64,000 bases of DNA from Candidatus Electryonea clarkiae (GTDB taxonomy: Bacteria; Electryoneota; Electryoneia; Electryoneales; Electryoneaceae). Below the pieces are notes generated by a model. The model was not told where the DNA came from. It saw nothing but the letters and a program-made list of their open reading frames with translations, and did not search any database. Positions within the stretch are counted from its first letter, which is position 1, and each line of letters opens with the position of its first letter. Position numbers and translations under genes: made by a program. The stretch covers positions 1-64,000 of the forward strand of contig JAVCCM010000161.1 of assembly GCA_030765455.1 (NCBI GenBank), written 5' to 3'. This document shows, piece after piece, positions 27,787 through 36,493 of this stretch.

Positions 27787-30081
27787 ATGAAATTCATTGG
27801 GAAAATATATTTACCGGTTATCTTATTTGGATCATGTTTTTTCTGTGTCTTATCCTTCGCCGACATTATCCGAATCCCCGAAGACAACAATTCCATACAA
27901 GATGCAATTGACGATTCCGAATCGGGCGATACCATACTCATCGCACCGGGAGAATATGAAGTCAGCCTGGAAATCGAGGATCATGGTTTAACTCTCGCCA
28001 GTGAATACTTATTTGATGAAGATACTACCATTATACAGGAGACGATTCTCTCCGGAAGTAATAATTTCAGGGTTATTAGAATTGATTCCCTCGGTGAAGA
28101 TTCAGTGAGTATTATCGGGCTGACTATAGCGAATGGCATGAATCTCCACCCTACAGACACAGGAGCAGGAATAATATGTAATGGTACACGAATCAATCTA
28201 ATCAGCAATATCATTCGTAATAATTATGCGCTTTACGACGCAGGAGGACAATTAGAGAACTGCAGTGGAAATATTAGAAATAACCTTATCATTGAAAATA
28301 TTGCCGAATCCTCAACTGGTGGATTTCAATTTGTCAATTGTCAAATGCTCATTGAAGCGAACCGGTTTATAAACAATCATTCTAATTCCCTGTCAGGCGG
28401 ATTGAAAGGACATTCAGGAAACCTTTGTATCAGAAACAACTTGTTTGAAGGAAACATAGCAAGGGTAGGTGGTGGTTTAGAACTATCCTTTGGAAGCCAT
28501 ATCATAGTAAATAACGTATTCAGAGGGAATACAGCTCATACTGATGCAGGTAATGGTGGTGGTTTATATCTGTATGGCACGAATCACGATGACGACCCAC
28601 AAGGCTTAGTACTAATTCGGGATAATGTATTTGTCGAAAACACAGCCGGAAGTATGGGCGGTGGATTAAGTGTTGAGGCTTTTTTCGCAGAAGTTGAAAT
28701 TTCCGGTAACAAATTTGAAGAAAACCGGTCGCCACAGGGAGGAGCTTTACTTATCACGACAAGTTGTGATCTCTTCGATAACACTTTCAAGAACAATAAC
28801 TCACAAAGAGGTTCTATTTTTTCAACCAGCTCTGTAAATGGAACGAATCCGGTAATTTACTGCTATAATAATATTTTCCTGAATAATCTTCCTGAGGATG
28901 ATTTTATTCCTTTCATCTCTGCAGCTCATACATTTAGTCGTGGTCAAATTTATATTTCCAATTGCGATTTTTCAGGTAATCTTCCGGCCGCTGTTGGCTA
29001 TAGCAGGGAAACTAATCAAGGCACAATCACTGCGTTAAATTGTTACTGGGGCGATCCTTCGGGTCCGTTTCATGCAATTGAGAATCCTGATGGATTAGGC
29101 GATTCAGTTGATTGTGATATGGATGAAGAGGATTTTATGCCTTTTTCCAGGCAGCCGATTTCAGCAGTTTACAAACTGGCAACACCCGATAATTGCGCTG
29201 AGGTTAATGAGTCACCGGTACTTTTCACCTGGAATCCGCCTGTCGATTATCTGACTGGCGACAGCGTATTCCAATACTCGCTTGAAATATTCAATTCTTA
29301 CAACGATCTTGACTCCCTGGGTTTTGATGATGCCGTGCAATATGACGCTGGAGCAGATACGTTTATTTCAATCGAAATAGAAGATTTTGAAAACTTCTAT
29401 TACTGGCGGGTAATAGCCGAAGGTGATAACATGCCGCCGGTAATTTCAGAGGACACGTTAAAATTCATCTTCAGCGATGGAATCGCTCCTGACTCTTTCG
29501 ATCTTGGCGAGCCGGATGATTTCGAAGTGCGTAATGAACTTCCGGTGCTTTTCACCTGGCAGAGCGCCGAAGACCCGACACCCGGCGATACCGTAAATTA
29601 TACCCTTGAGATAGCGATGGACGATACTTTTGACAGCAGTCGGGTATTCCACACCGGACTCGATACTTATCTTGTAGTGGAAGATTTCGACTTTGAGAAT
29701 GCATATTTCTGGCGTGTTTATGCCGAGGATCATGTCTATCACCGTACATATTCCACTGAAACTCGTGAATTCCATTTCACTGCAATAAAAGGTCATGGAA
29801 GCGATGAGATACCCAACGAATGGGAATTTATCGGAGCATATCCCAATCCATTCAATTCAAAGTTGACCATAATTGTCGGACTACCAGAGCGAACTGATCT
29901 GTGGATAAGTATTTATGACCTGTTAGGACGAGAGACGGCGATTATACTTGATCGAACTGTCGAAAGTGGCTACAGACAGTTTGATTTCAGCGCTGAAGGA
30001 TTTGCAAGCGGAATCTTTTTCCTGCGTGTTTATGCTCCTGGGAAAATGAATGAAATGCGGAAAATAGTTTTTGTGAAATAG
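27787..30081 (+). CDS. Right-handed beta-helix secreted protein with T9SS sorting domain
   Basis: A 764-residue exported protein. Signal peptide: YLPVILFGSCFFCVLSFA. Residues about 25-460 are right-handed parallel beta-helix repeats of the NosD/pectate-lyase/polymorphic-outer-membrane type: PEDNNSIQDAIDDSESGDTILIAPGEY opens the fold as in many such proteins, and rungs such as NIIRNNYALYDAGG, NLIIENIAESSTGG, NVFRGNTAHTDAGNGGG and NVFVENTAGSMGGG follow. Two fibronectin-like domains (LFTWNPPVDYLTGDSVFQYSLEI and LFTWQSAEDPTPGDTVNYTLEI) come next. The end is a T9SS sorting domain (AYPNPFNSKLT, ASGIFFLRVY, KIVFVK). By family it is a cell-surface binding or polysaccharide-acting protein; no catalytic motif was identified. 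Confidence 0.87.
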   Translation: MKFIGKIYLPVILFGSCFFCVLSFADIIRIPEDNNSIQDAIDDSESGDTILIAPGEYEVSLEIEDHGLTLASEYLFDEDTTIIQETILSGSNNFRVIRIDSLGEDSVSIIGLTIANGMNLHPTDTGAGIICNGTRINLISNIIRNNYALYDAGGQLENCSGNIRNNLIIENIAESSTGGFQFVNCQMLIEANRFINNHSNSLSGGLKGHSGNLCIRNNLFEGNIARVGGGLELSFGSHIIVNNVFRGNTAHTDAGNGGGLYLYGTNHDDDPQGLVLIRDNVFVENTAGSMGGGLSVEAFFAEVEISGNKFEENRSPQGGALLITTSCDLFDNTFKNNNSQRGSIFSTSSVNGTNPVIYCYNNIFLNNLPEDDFIPFISAAHTFSRGQIYISNCDFSGNLPAAVGYSRETNQGTITALNCYWGDPSGPFHAIENPDGLGDSVDCDMDEEDFMPFSRQPISAVYKLATPDNCAEVNESPVLFTWNPPVDYLTGDSVFQYSLEIFNSYNDLDSLGFDDAVQYDAGADTFISIEIEDFENFYYWRVIAEGDNMPPVISEDTLKFIFSDGIAPDSFDLGEPDDFEVRNELPVLFTWQSAEDPTPGDTVNYTLEIAMDDTFDSSRVFHTGLDTYLVVEDFDFENAYFWRVYAEDHVYHRTYSTETREFHFTAIKGHGSDEIPNEWEFIGAYPNPFNSKLTIIVGLPERTDLWISIYDLLGRETAIILDRTVESGYRQFDFSAEGFASGIFFLRVYAPGKMNEMRKIVFVK

Positions 30082-30223
30082 GGATGCGTATTGAATATAT
30101 AAGCGCCCAGCCAGGGATTGAAAGTATCTGTTGCCTTGAATCTTGATTACAGAAATATCATGCAAATAGGAAGATTTGTAATAATCCTGCTTAACATCGT
30201 AATTTATTAGTACACTCCATCTT

Positions 30224-30245
30224 TTCCGGATTCAAGAATCCGGAA
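30224..30245. terminator. Perfect 10-base stem with two-base loop after the beta-helix gene
   Basis: TTCCGGATTC (30224-30233) pairs perfectly with GAATCCGGAA (30236-30245). No T-run follows on either strand. It lies 143 bases after the cargo gene stop and about 50 bases before the GrpB gene, so it may be a weak terminator or an operator. Confidence 0.4.
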
Positions 30246-30296
30246 TACATTGACTGAATGAGTTCAAGATAGCAGGCTATAGAAGGAGATAAGAGG

Positions 30297-30884
30297 CTGG
30301 AAAAGAGTCTGGAACAGCGTATAGATGAGATTATTCGAGAGGAGATATCAATTGTCCCATATAATCCTGAATGGCAAAATATGTTTGATAATGAGGCAGA
30401 ATTTCTTCTTTGTACATTACCAGGATCAATTGTTCTCAGGATTGAACACTTTGGAAGTACAGCTATACCGGGATTATCAGCCAAACCAATTATTGATATT
30501 CTCGTAGAGGTCAGTAGCCTCGAGGAGACAAAAGAGCAGATCGTACCATTACTCGAGTCAGAAGGATATGAATATTTCTGGCGTCCACCGTTTAATGAAA
30601 CTTCCAAACCTGAAGAGTATTATGCCTGGTTCATAAAGCGCAATACCAGGGGAAAACGTACTCATCATATACACATGGTTGAAGCAGATTCAAAGCTATG
30701 GGACAGGCTCTATTTCAGGGATTATCTGAAAGAGTTTCCTGAAAAAACCGGACGTTACCAGGAATTAAAGCATTCTCTTTCCAAAAAATACCCAAATAAC
30801 AGGATCGCATATACTGAAGGCAAAGCTGATTTCATCGTTCCTCTTACAGAAAAAGCCAGGCAATATTACGACTCTAAAGAGTGA
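30297..30884 (+). CDS. GrpB family protein (UPF0157, nucleotidyltransferase fold)
   Basis: The family blocks are EISIVPYNPEW, RIEHFGSTAIPGLSAKPIIDILVEV (the GS...D-x-D nucleotidyltransferase-like motif), YFWRPPFNE, YAWFIKRNTRGKRTHHIHMV and RDYL. The reaction of most GrpB proteins is not known. The first ATG in frame (30381) would cut off the conserved IVPYNPEW block, so the true start lies upstream. The best candidate is a CTG at 30297, eight bases after AAGGAG, giving LEKSLEQRIDEIIREEISIVPY, which resembles the N-terminus of other members; an ATT at 30351 behind GAGAGGAG is the alternative. The frame closes at 30270 upstream. The product is about 195 residues, the usual family length. No link with neighbours is apparent. 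Confidence 0.85.
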   Translation: MEKSLEQRIDEIIREEISIVPYNPEWQNMFDNEAEFLLCTLPGSIVLRIEHFGSTAIPGLSAKPIIDILVEVSSLEETKEQIVPLLESEGYEYFWRPPFNETSKPEEYYAWFIKRNTRGKRTHHIHMVEADSKLWDRLYFRDYLKEFPEKTGRYQELKHSLSKKYPNNRIAYTEGKADFIVPLTEKARQYYDSKE

Positions 30885-31016
30885 TTTTGGGCTTCTTCAA
30901 TATCCAACAATAATCTGACCAAATAATCCGAAATTTTGACTTTCAAAATGGGCAGGAATTGTTTAAATTGACTGGTCAAAGAAATTCCATTTATCATGCA
31001 AAAGAGTTTATATATC

Positions 31017-31511
31017 ATGCCTACTGATACCCACAAAATCACATTTACTATTAACGGCAGAAAGATGGAGCGGACTATATCTCCTTCTTTACTACTGATT
31101 GACCTGATACGTGAAGAACTCTCCCTTAAAGGAACTAAGCCCGGCTGTCTTGAGGGTGAGTGTGGCGCATGTACTGTTCTGATCAACGGTGATGCTATCA
31201 GTTCATGTTTGTATCTCGCTGTAAATGTAAACGGTAAAGAAATAACAACTATTGAAGGATTATCAACGGATGATCGGAACGCGCCTTTTGATCCGGTTCA
31301 GGAAGCAATGATCCAGCATGGCGGCGTTCAATGTGGATACTGCACGCCGGGAATGGTCATGTCGATCAAAGCATTTCAAGAACATTGTGAGGCGAACCGG
31401 TTTGTACCCGGCAGGGAGGAAATAAAAAAGGCGATAGAAGGAAACCTTTGTCGTTGTACGGGTTACACGAAAATTATCGATGCGGTTGAGTCATTGTTCG
31501 AGGGGGAATAA
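31017..31511 (+). CDS. Xanthine-dehydrogenase-type [2Fe-2S] subunit
   Basis: A protein of about 164 residues (171 if the ATG at 30996 is used). Two iron-sulfur sites are visible: the plant-ferredoxin type GCLEGECGACTVLING near residue 40 and the helical domain GGVQCGYCTPGMVMS plus GNLCRCTGYTKI near residues 100 and 137. It transfers electrons from the molybdenum site to FAD in molybdenum hydroxylases (xanthine dehydrogenase, CO dehydrogenase, aldehyde oxidase families). It is the first gene of a rightward operon: its TAA at 31509 is followed immediately by the ATG of the molybdopterin subunit. The next gene but one is the FAD subunit, completing the heterotrimer. Confidence 0.95.
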   Translation: MPTDTHKITFTINGRKMERTISPSLLLIDLIREELSLKGTKPGCLEGECGACTVLINGDAISSCLYLAVNVNGKEITTIEGLSTDDRNAPFDPVQEAMIQHGGVQCGYCTPGMVMSIKAFQEHCEANRFVPGREEIKKAIEGNLCRCTGYTKIIDAVESLFEGE

Positions 31512-33797
31512 ATGCAAAAAGAACTTAAAGTAATCGGCAAACCGATGCCGAAATTAGATGCGGGAATAAAAGTTTCCGGTAAAGCTGTCTATGGTCAGGA
31601 TGTTGTGTTGCCGGACATGTTGTACGGCGCTATACTACGTACTGAATATCCGGTTGCGGAGTTGGTGTCAATTGACACTTCAAAAGCGGAGCAACTTGCA
31701 GGCGTTGTTAGTATCATTACTGCTGATGACGTGGATGTCAATAACATCAGCTACCGCCGGGATCATCCCGCCCTGAAAAAAGGCAGGGTCAATTGTATCC
31801 GTGATGAGATCGCTGCCGTAGCTGCCGAAACCCCGGCAATCGCCCGGGAAGCGTTGAAACTGATAGAGGTTAAGTATAATGTGCAAGAGGGTGTCTTTGA
31901 TCCGTTTGAAGCGTTGAAAGATGATGCTCCGCAGATCAATGAATTCTCTTCTCATGAGAAAAATAAAAACATCTCTCACCCGTTTCACTATGAACATGGC
32001 GACCTCCAGCAGCAGAAGGATAAGAGTGCTCACATTGTAACCAGCCGTTACTTCCTGCCGCGTATGACTCACGCATGCCTCGCACCTTGTGCCATTACCG
32101 CAGATTATTCAAATATTGACAACCGTCTGACACTGTACAGCGTCACACAAGTGCCTTTCCTTTACCAGCGGGATATGGCTCACGTCCTCAAGATGGAGCC
32201 GTCCAGAATCAGGGTCATCCAGACAGTTATTGGCGGCGGATTCGGAAGTAAACTAGATATGTATCCTTACGAACCGATCTGCGCCCTGCTTGCGATGAAA
32301 AGTGGACGTCCGGTTCAGATAACATTCGATAGAGAAGAGGAATTCATAGCTTCTCCAACCAGGCAGAAGATGGTGATCGATCTGACCAGCGGGGTGGATG
32401 AGAAAGGCAAGTTCACCTTCAGGGTAGCAAAAATCATCATGGATAACGGGGCATATACTTCCTGGGGAGCGACTACTCCATTTGTGATGATGCAGACCTT
32501 TTCGTCAATGTACCAAATGCCTGCCTGTGTTTTTGACGCTGACGCTGTATATACCAACAACGTATATGCCGGATCATTTCGAGGATACGGCAACCCCCAG
32601 GCAACGTTTGCGGTTGAGAGAAACATTGATCTTTTAGCGGAAAAACTGGGAATGGATAAAGCGGAGATACGTCTGCTCAATGCCAATTTCAGGGGAGAAT
32701 TCACCGGACAGGAACTGGAATTTAATACATGCGGACATAAAGATGCACTGGAGATGGTCATTGATGGTGTTGGTAAGACGCGAAAAGAGAATGATAAAGA
32801 TCAAAAAAGGTATAAAAAGGGTATCGGATTCGCTTCAATGTTACATGTTGGTGGAGGAGCTAAAATCTATCCATCAGACGGTTGCGGCACTATCCTGAAG
32901 ATGGACGATTACGGTTATCTGACCATTATCACAGGTTCAAGCGAGATCGGGCAGGGTTCGGAAACGGTACTTGGCATGATGGCTGCGGAGGAATTGGGGA
33001 TTGGTATCGAAAAGATCCGCGTGATCAACACTGATACGGATATCAAACCGTGGGATGTTGGAGTGCATGCATCCAGAACGAGTTTTGTCGCGGGAAATTC
33101 CCTGTTAGGAGCTATAAAAGAGTTAAAGACCAAGCTGTCTCCCAAAGCTGCTGAAATGCTGAAAACAGATGAAGATGACCTGGAATATGACGGTGGAACG
33201 GTTAAGTCTATTAAAACCGGTGAATCCATCAAGATTGACAAAGTAGCCAGGCAGATTCATTTCAAAGGACCTAATGATTTATTAACCGTGTCACACTATT
33301 ATGAGCCGGGCAGCAAGTTCGCAGATAAGAATTTCAAAGGCAATATTTCCGGAGCCTATGCATTTGCGGCGCAGGCGATTGAGGTTGAAGTGGATACTTA
33401 CACCGGAAATGTCAGGGTTCTGAATATTCATATGGCTCAGGATGTTGGTAAGGTCTTGAATCCATTGGGATTGGGTGGACAAATAGAGGGTGGTGTCGTA
33501 ATGGGAATGGGCTATGCACTGACCGAAGAGTTGAAAGTGGATAATGGATATATATTGAATCCAAGTTTCCATGAATACAAATTGCCCACTGCCTGTGATA
33601 TTCCCGAGATACATTTTTATCCTATCGAGACAATTGATGAAGCGGGACCTTATGGAGCCAAAGGAGTAGGCGAAGCGCCGCTTATTCCTACCGCCGCAGC
33701 GATAGCAAACGCTGTCTCGAATGCTATTGGCGTTGAGATAGATTCTCTTCCAATAACACCGGAAAAGGTATTACAGGCCTTAAGTAATAAAAGCTGA
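31512..33797 (+). CDS. Xanthine-dehydrogenase-type molybdopterin-binding subunit
   Basis: A 761-residue large subunit of a molybdenum hydroxylase. Visible features: the N-terminal a/b-hammerhead domain (VSGKAVYGQDVVLPDMLYGAILR), TQVPFLYQRDMAHVLKMEPSRIRV, IGGGFGSKLDMYPYEP (cofactor loop), NVYAGSFRGYGNPQATFAVE, SSEIGQGSETVLGMMAAEELG, and GAKGVGEAPLIPTAAAIANAV with the conserved active-site Glu. The FRGYG loop lacks the AYxCSFR signature of form I CO dehydrogenase, so the substrate is more likely a purine, aldehyde or other N-heterocycle. The ATG abuts the stop of the iron-sulfur gene behind a G-rich ribosome site. No XdhC/CoxF-type maturation gene lies in this window. The exact substrate cannot be read. 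Confidence 0.95.
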   Translation: MQKELKVIGKPMPKLDAGIKVSGKAVYGQDVVLPDMLYGAILRTEYPVAELVSIDTSKAEQLAGVVSIITADDVDVNNISYRRDHPALKKGRVNCIRDEIAAVAAETPAIAREALKLIEVKYNVQEGVFDPFEALKDDAPQINEFSSHEKNKNISHPFHYEHGDLQQQKDKSAHIVTSRYFLPRMTHACLAPCAITADYSNIDNRLTLYSVTQVPFLYQRDMAHVLKMEPSRIRVIQTVIGGGFGSKLDMYPYEPICALLAMKSGRPVQITFDREEEFIASPTRQKMVIDLTSGVDEKGKFTFRVAKIIMDNGAYTSWGATTPFVMMQTFSSMYQMPACVFDADAVYTNNVYAGSFRGYGNPQATFAVERNIDLLAEKLGMDKAEIRLLNANFRGEFTGQELEFNTCGHKDALEMVIDGVGKTRKENDKDQKRYKKGIGFASMLHVGGGAKIYPSDGCGTILKMDDYGYLTIITGSSEIGQGSETVLGMMAAEELGIGIEKIRVINTDTDIKPWDVGVHASRTSFVAGNSLLGAIKELKTKLSPKAAEMLKTDEDDLEYDGGTVKSIKTGESIKIDKVARQIHFKGPNDLLTVSHYYEPGSKFADKNFKGNISGAYAFAAQAIEVEVDTYTGNVRVLNIHMAQDVGKVLNPLGLGGQIEGGVVMGMGYALTEELKVDNGYILNPSFHEYKLPTACDIPEIHFYPIETIDEAGPYGAKGVGEAPLIPTAAAIANAVSNAIGVEIDSLPITPEKVLQALSNKS

Positions 33798-33875
33798 GAG
33801 ACATGGTTTGGCTAAAGAATTTGCAGGTATTTACTTTGTGTTTATACGTTTTGTGTGAGAAAAAGAGCTGATATT

Positions 33876-34742
33876 ATGAATTTCAATGTAGCAAGTCCCG
33901 AAACAAACGAAGAACTATTTGAGGTAATCGCTGCAAATCAGGGCAGGAACTTCAGGTTTGGCGCCGGTTGCACCGATTTACTGATAGAGCTGAAGAAGCA
34001 GCCTGAAAAAGATTTGACAGTAATAAATCTGGGATACCTGAATGATCCGCAATTTAATTCTATAGAGAATAACGATGGTTCAGTCAGGATAGGTGCGCTC
34101 GTTACCGCAAACAGAATTACTTCAGACCTAACCATACAGGAGCGGCTTCCGGTTTTATACGAAGCGGCAAATCAGCTTGCTTCAGGGCAAATACGGCAAG
34201 TGGCAACAATAGGCGGAAACCTCTGTACTGCATCACCCGCGGGTGATATGGCTTGTGCATTAGTCGCCCTGAAAGCCGAATGCGAAATTCTATCAGCAAA
34301 TGGAAAAGTCAGGGTTGTACCAATAGAAGATTTTTTCACAGGTGTCCGAAAAACCGATCTCAAGGAAAATGAAATTTTGCGTTCAGTTCAGATCCCGGTA
34401 AACAATAGCGGCGAGAAAGTACACTCGGGTTTCATAAAGGTAGGTGTCAGACGGTCAATGGAATGTTCAGTGGTTTCCCTGGCATATCATATTCAAATCA
34501 CTGCCGATGATATAATTACCCTCGCTGGTATCGCAATCGGGTCTGTCGCGCCAACGATAAAATTTGCCAGTTCAGCATGTGAATATTTAACAGGCAAAAG
34601 ATTTTCAGAAATTGGCTCATCAGAATCAGAAGAATTTGCTACGAAAATACTGGAATATGCCTCGCCAATTTCCGATATTCGTGCTTCTGCTTGGTATCGT
34701 GAAGAGGTGCTTTTCAATATAAGTAAGAGTATATTCGAATAA
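33876..34742 (+). CDS. Xanthine-dehydrogenase-type FAD-binding subunit
   Basis: A 288-residue FAD subunit (CoxM/XdhB type). I use the ATG at 33876; a GTG seven codons earlier is in frame but has no better ribosome site. FAD motifs: FRFGAGCTDLLIELK (first pyrophosphate loop, usually AGGTDL) and VATIGGNLCTASPAGDMACALVALKAE (second loop). The C-terminal domain (GFIKVGVRRSMECSVVSLAYHI, AGIAIGSVAPTIKFASSACEYL) is the CO-dehydrogenase flavoprotein C-terminal domain. It lies 79 bases after the molybdopterin subunit and completes the order FeS, Mo, FAD. The aminotransferase gene follows 24 bases later with an AGAGG ribosome site, so all four genes are probably one transcript. Confidence 0.94.
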   Translation: MNFNVASPETNEELFEVIAANQGRNFRFGAGCTDLLIELKKQPEKDLTVINLGYLNDPQFNSIENNDGSVRIGALVTANRITSDLTIQERLPVLYEAANQLASGQIRQVATIGGNLCTASPAGDMACALVALKAECEILSANGKVRVVPIEDFFTGVRKTDLKENEILRSVQIPVNNSGEKVHSGFIKVGVRRSMECSVVSLAYHIQITADDIITLAGIAIGSVAPTIKFASSACEYLTGKRFSEIGSSESEEFATKILEYASPISDIRASAWYREEVLFNISKSIFE

Positions 34743-34766
34743 CTAATAAAAGAGGCAGTATTATTC

Positions 34767-35807
34767 ATGTTCGAGATTGTGAATGGTGAATCAGAGAAGT
34801 TTGCAAAAATAATAAAACTATCACAAAACGAAAATGCCCTTGGAGCATCTCCGCTTGCATTAGAAGCTGTTAAAGAAAACATCCTTTCCATTTTTCGTTA
34901 TCCTGACGTCCTTCATACAGAATTAAAACACAAGTTAGCTGAGAAATACAGCGTCTCATTTGATAATATCGTTATTTCGGCAGGTTCGGTAGCATTAATG
35001 GACATGTCAGTAAAAGCTTTTGTTGGATTTGATGAAAATATCGTTACAGCGGAGGTAACATTTCCGGGTTATAAAATAATTGCCGGAACTAATAGAAGAA
35101 GTATTAAATTCTCCAAAATGGTCGATTATAAAATAAGCCTGGATAATTTGCTTTCTACCTGTGATGAAAAGACTAAAGTAGTATTTATTGCCAATCCAAA
35201 TAATCCTACCAGCACAATGGTAACACATGATGAAATGAAAAAATTTCTTCAATCTGTGCCGTCTGATATGTATGTAGTTTGCGATGAAGCTTATGCCGAG
35301 TATATTACTGATACCGACTATCCGGATTCATTTGAGTTATTAAAAGAATTTCCAAACCTGATAATCTTTCGCACTTTCTCAAAGATCTACGGCCTTGCTG
35401 GTCTCCGTATCGGCTATGCAATAGCCCATCCGGATGTCATTCAATCACTGATGAAGCACCGGACACCATTCTCGATCAGCGATCTCGCCTCGGTTGCCGC
35501 ATTGGCAGCGTTGGATGATACTGAATATTTAGAGAAATGTGTTGCAGTCAATTCCAGGGAGCGCGCTATTCTGTATAACGGGCTTATTGATATGGGTATA
35601 AACGCCGTTTTCCCTCATGGAAACTTTGTTTTCATGGAATTCAGTAAGCAAGGCGAAAGCGAAAAAATGTTCGATGAGTTGATAAAAAAAGGGATAATAG
35701 CCAGACCCCTGGGACCCTTCGGAAATGAAAAGGGATTGCGTATCAGCGTAGGTCGTCCTGAAGAAAATCAACGTCTGCTTAAATCTCTAAAGCAGATTTT
35801 TGCTTAG
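34767..35807 (+). CDS. Histidinol-phosphate-aminotransferase-like PLP enzyme
   Basis: A 346-residue fold-type I aminotransferase of the HisC branch. Visible: LSQNENALGASPLALEAVKENI (N-terminal substrate loop), VISAGSVALMDMSVKAF, VFIANPNNPTSTMVTHDEM (the NPNNPTG-type block), VVCDEAYAEYI (Asp for the pyridine nitrogen), and FRTFSKIYGLAGLRIGYA (Schiff-base Lys in SK). The C-terminus carries GPFGNEKGLRISVGRPEEN with the carboxylate-binding Arg. HisC, threonine-phosphate decarboxylase and other amino-acid aminotransferases share this pattern, so I do not assign a substrate. It is 24 bases behind the FAD subunit of the molybdoenzyme and no his genes are nearby, which argues for a role connected to that operon rather than histidine synthesis. 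Confidence 0.88.
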   Translation: MFEIVNGESEKFAKIIKLSQNENALGASPLALEAVKENILSIFRYPDVLHTELKHKLAEKYSVSFDNIVISAGSVALMDMSVKAFVGFDENIVTAEVTFPGYKIIAGTNRRSIKFSKMVDYKISLDNLLSTCDEKTKVVFIANPNNPTSTMVTHDEMKKFLQSVPSDMYVVCDEAYAEYITDTDYPDSFELLKEFPNLIIFRTFSKIYGLAGLRIGYAIAHPDVIQSLMKHRTPFSISDLASVAALAALDDTEYLEKCVAVNSRERAILYNGLIDMGINAVFPHGNFVFMEFSKQGESEKMFDELIKKGIIARPLGPFGNEKGLRISVGRPEENQRLLKSLKQIFA

Positions 35808-35925
35808 AGCCTGAAATTAAATGATTTTGCGCTAAAATAGTTTATAACAATAAGAGAAGCACACTCCACCCAAAAAGCAAACATACTAATCGAGGAATTG
35901 AGTATTGTTGTCAGAGGTGAGCAAA

Positions 35926-36489
35926 ATGGAAATTTCACAGAGAAAATTAACCACCTGGACACAATTTGAGTTCGAGGATGAAAAACTCAAATACACAATG
36001 AAGGATAGCGCCGGCAAGCGTACATTCTCGGTGCCCTACACTTCTATCTCGACTGAAAAAAGCGAGTTGGAAGAGCGGAGCAACTGGTTCAGGAATGTTG
36101 GTATCTTCTGGGTCTTGATTGGAGTCGTTCAGATTGTTTACAGGCTCATTGAAGGTGGTTCATTTGGAGGTTCGCTCTGGTTAACCCTTGGAGTAATCTG
36201 TTTCATTATTTATGGTTTTTCAGGGACAAAATTCACCATTCTCGAATCTGAAAAGGGAGGAATATTTGTTCTCAATAATAAAGAACATGACAATATAATC
36301 GACACTATTTTCAGCCGGCGTAAAGAACAATTAAAATTGATGCTCGGTGACATAGACTTCTCGAATGATCCTCGAAAAGAAGTACGTAAGTTCCAGTTTC
36401 TTCATAACGAAAAAGTTATTACTGACGAAGAATACGATCAGATTATTAATAAGCTGCAAGCTTCCAGCATGAAGTTAAACCCAAATTAA
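35926..36489 (+). CDS. Small membrane protein of unknown function
   Basis: A 187-residue protein (ATG at 35926 behind AGAGGTGAG; a TTG seven codons earlier is less likely). Residues about 1-55 are a charged soluble strand-rich part (KYTMKDSAGKRTFSVPYTSIS), followed by two membrane segments (VGIFWVLIGVVQIVY and LWLTLGVICFIIYGF) separated by a short Gly/Ser loop, then a soluble C-terminal part with ITDEEYDQIINKL, a short-linker motif often seen as a SHOCT-like end of bacterial membrane proteins. Function is not known. It converges with the glycosyltransferase gene, the two stop codons being only four bases apart. Confidence 0.7.
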   Translation: MEISQRKLTTWTQFEFEDEKLKYTMKDSAGKRTFSVPYTSISTEKSELEERSNWFRNVGIFWVLIGVVQIVYRLIEGGSFGGSLWLTLGVICFIIYGFSGTKFTILESEKGGIFVLNNKEHDNIIDTIFSRRKEQLKLMLGDIDFSNDPRKEVRKFQFLHNEKVITDEEYDQIINKLQASSMKLNPN

Positions 36490-36493
36490 CGAG

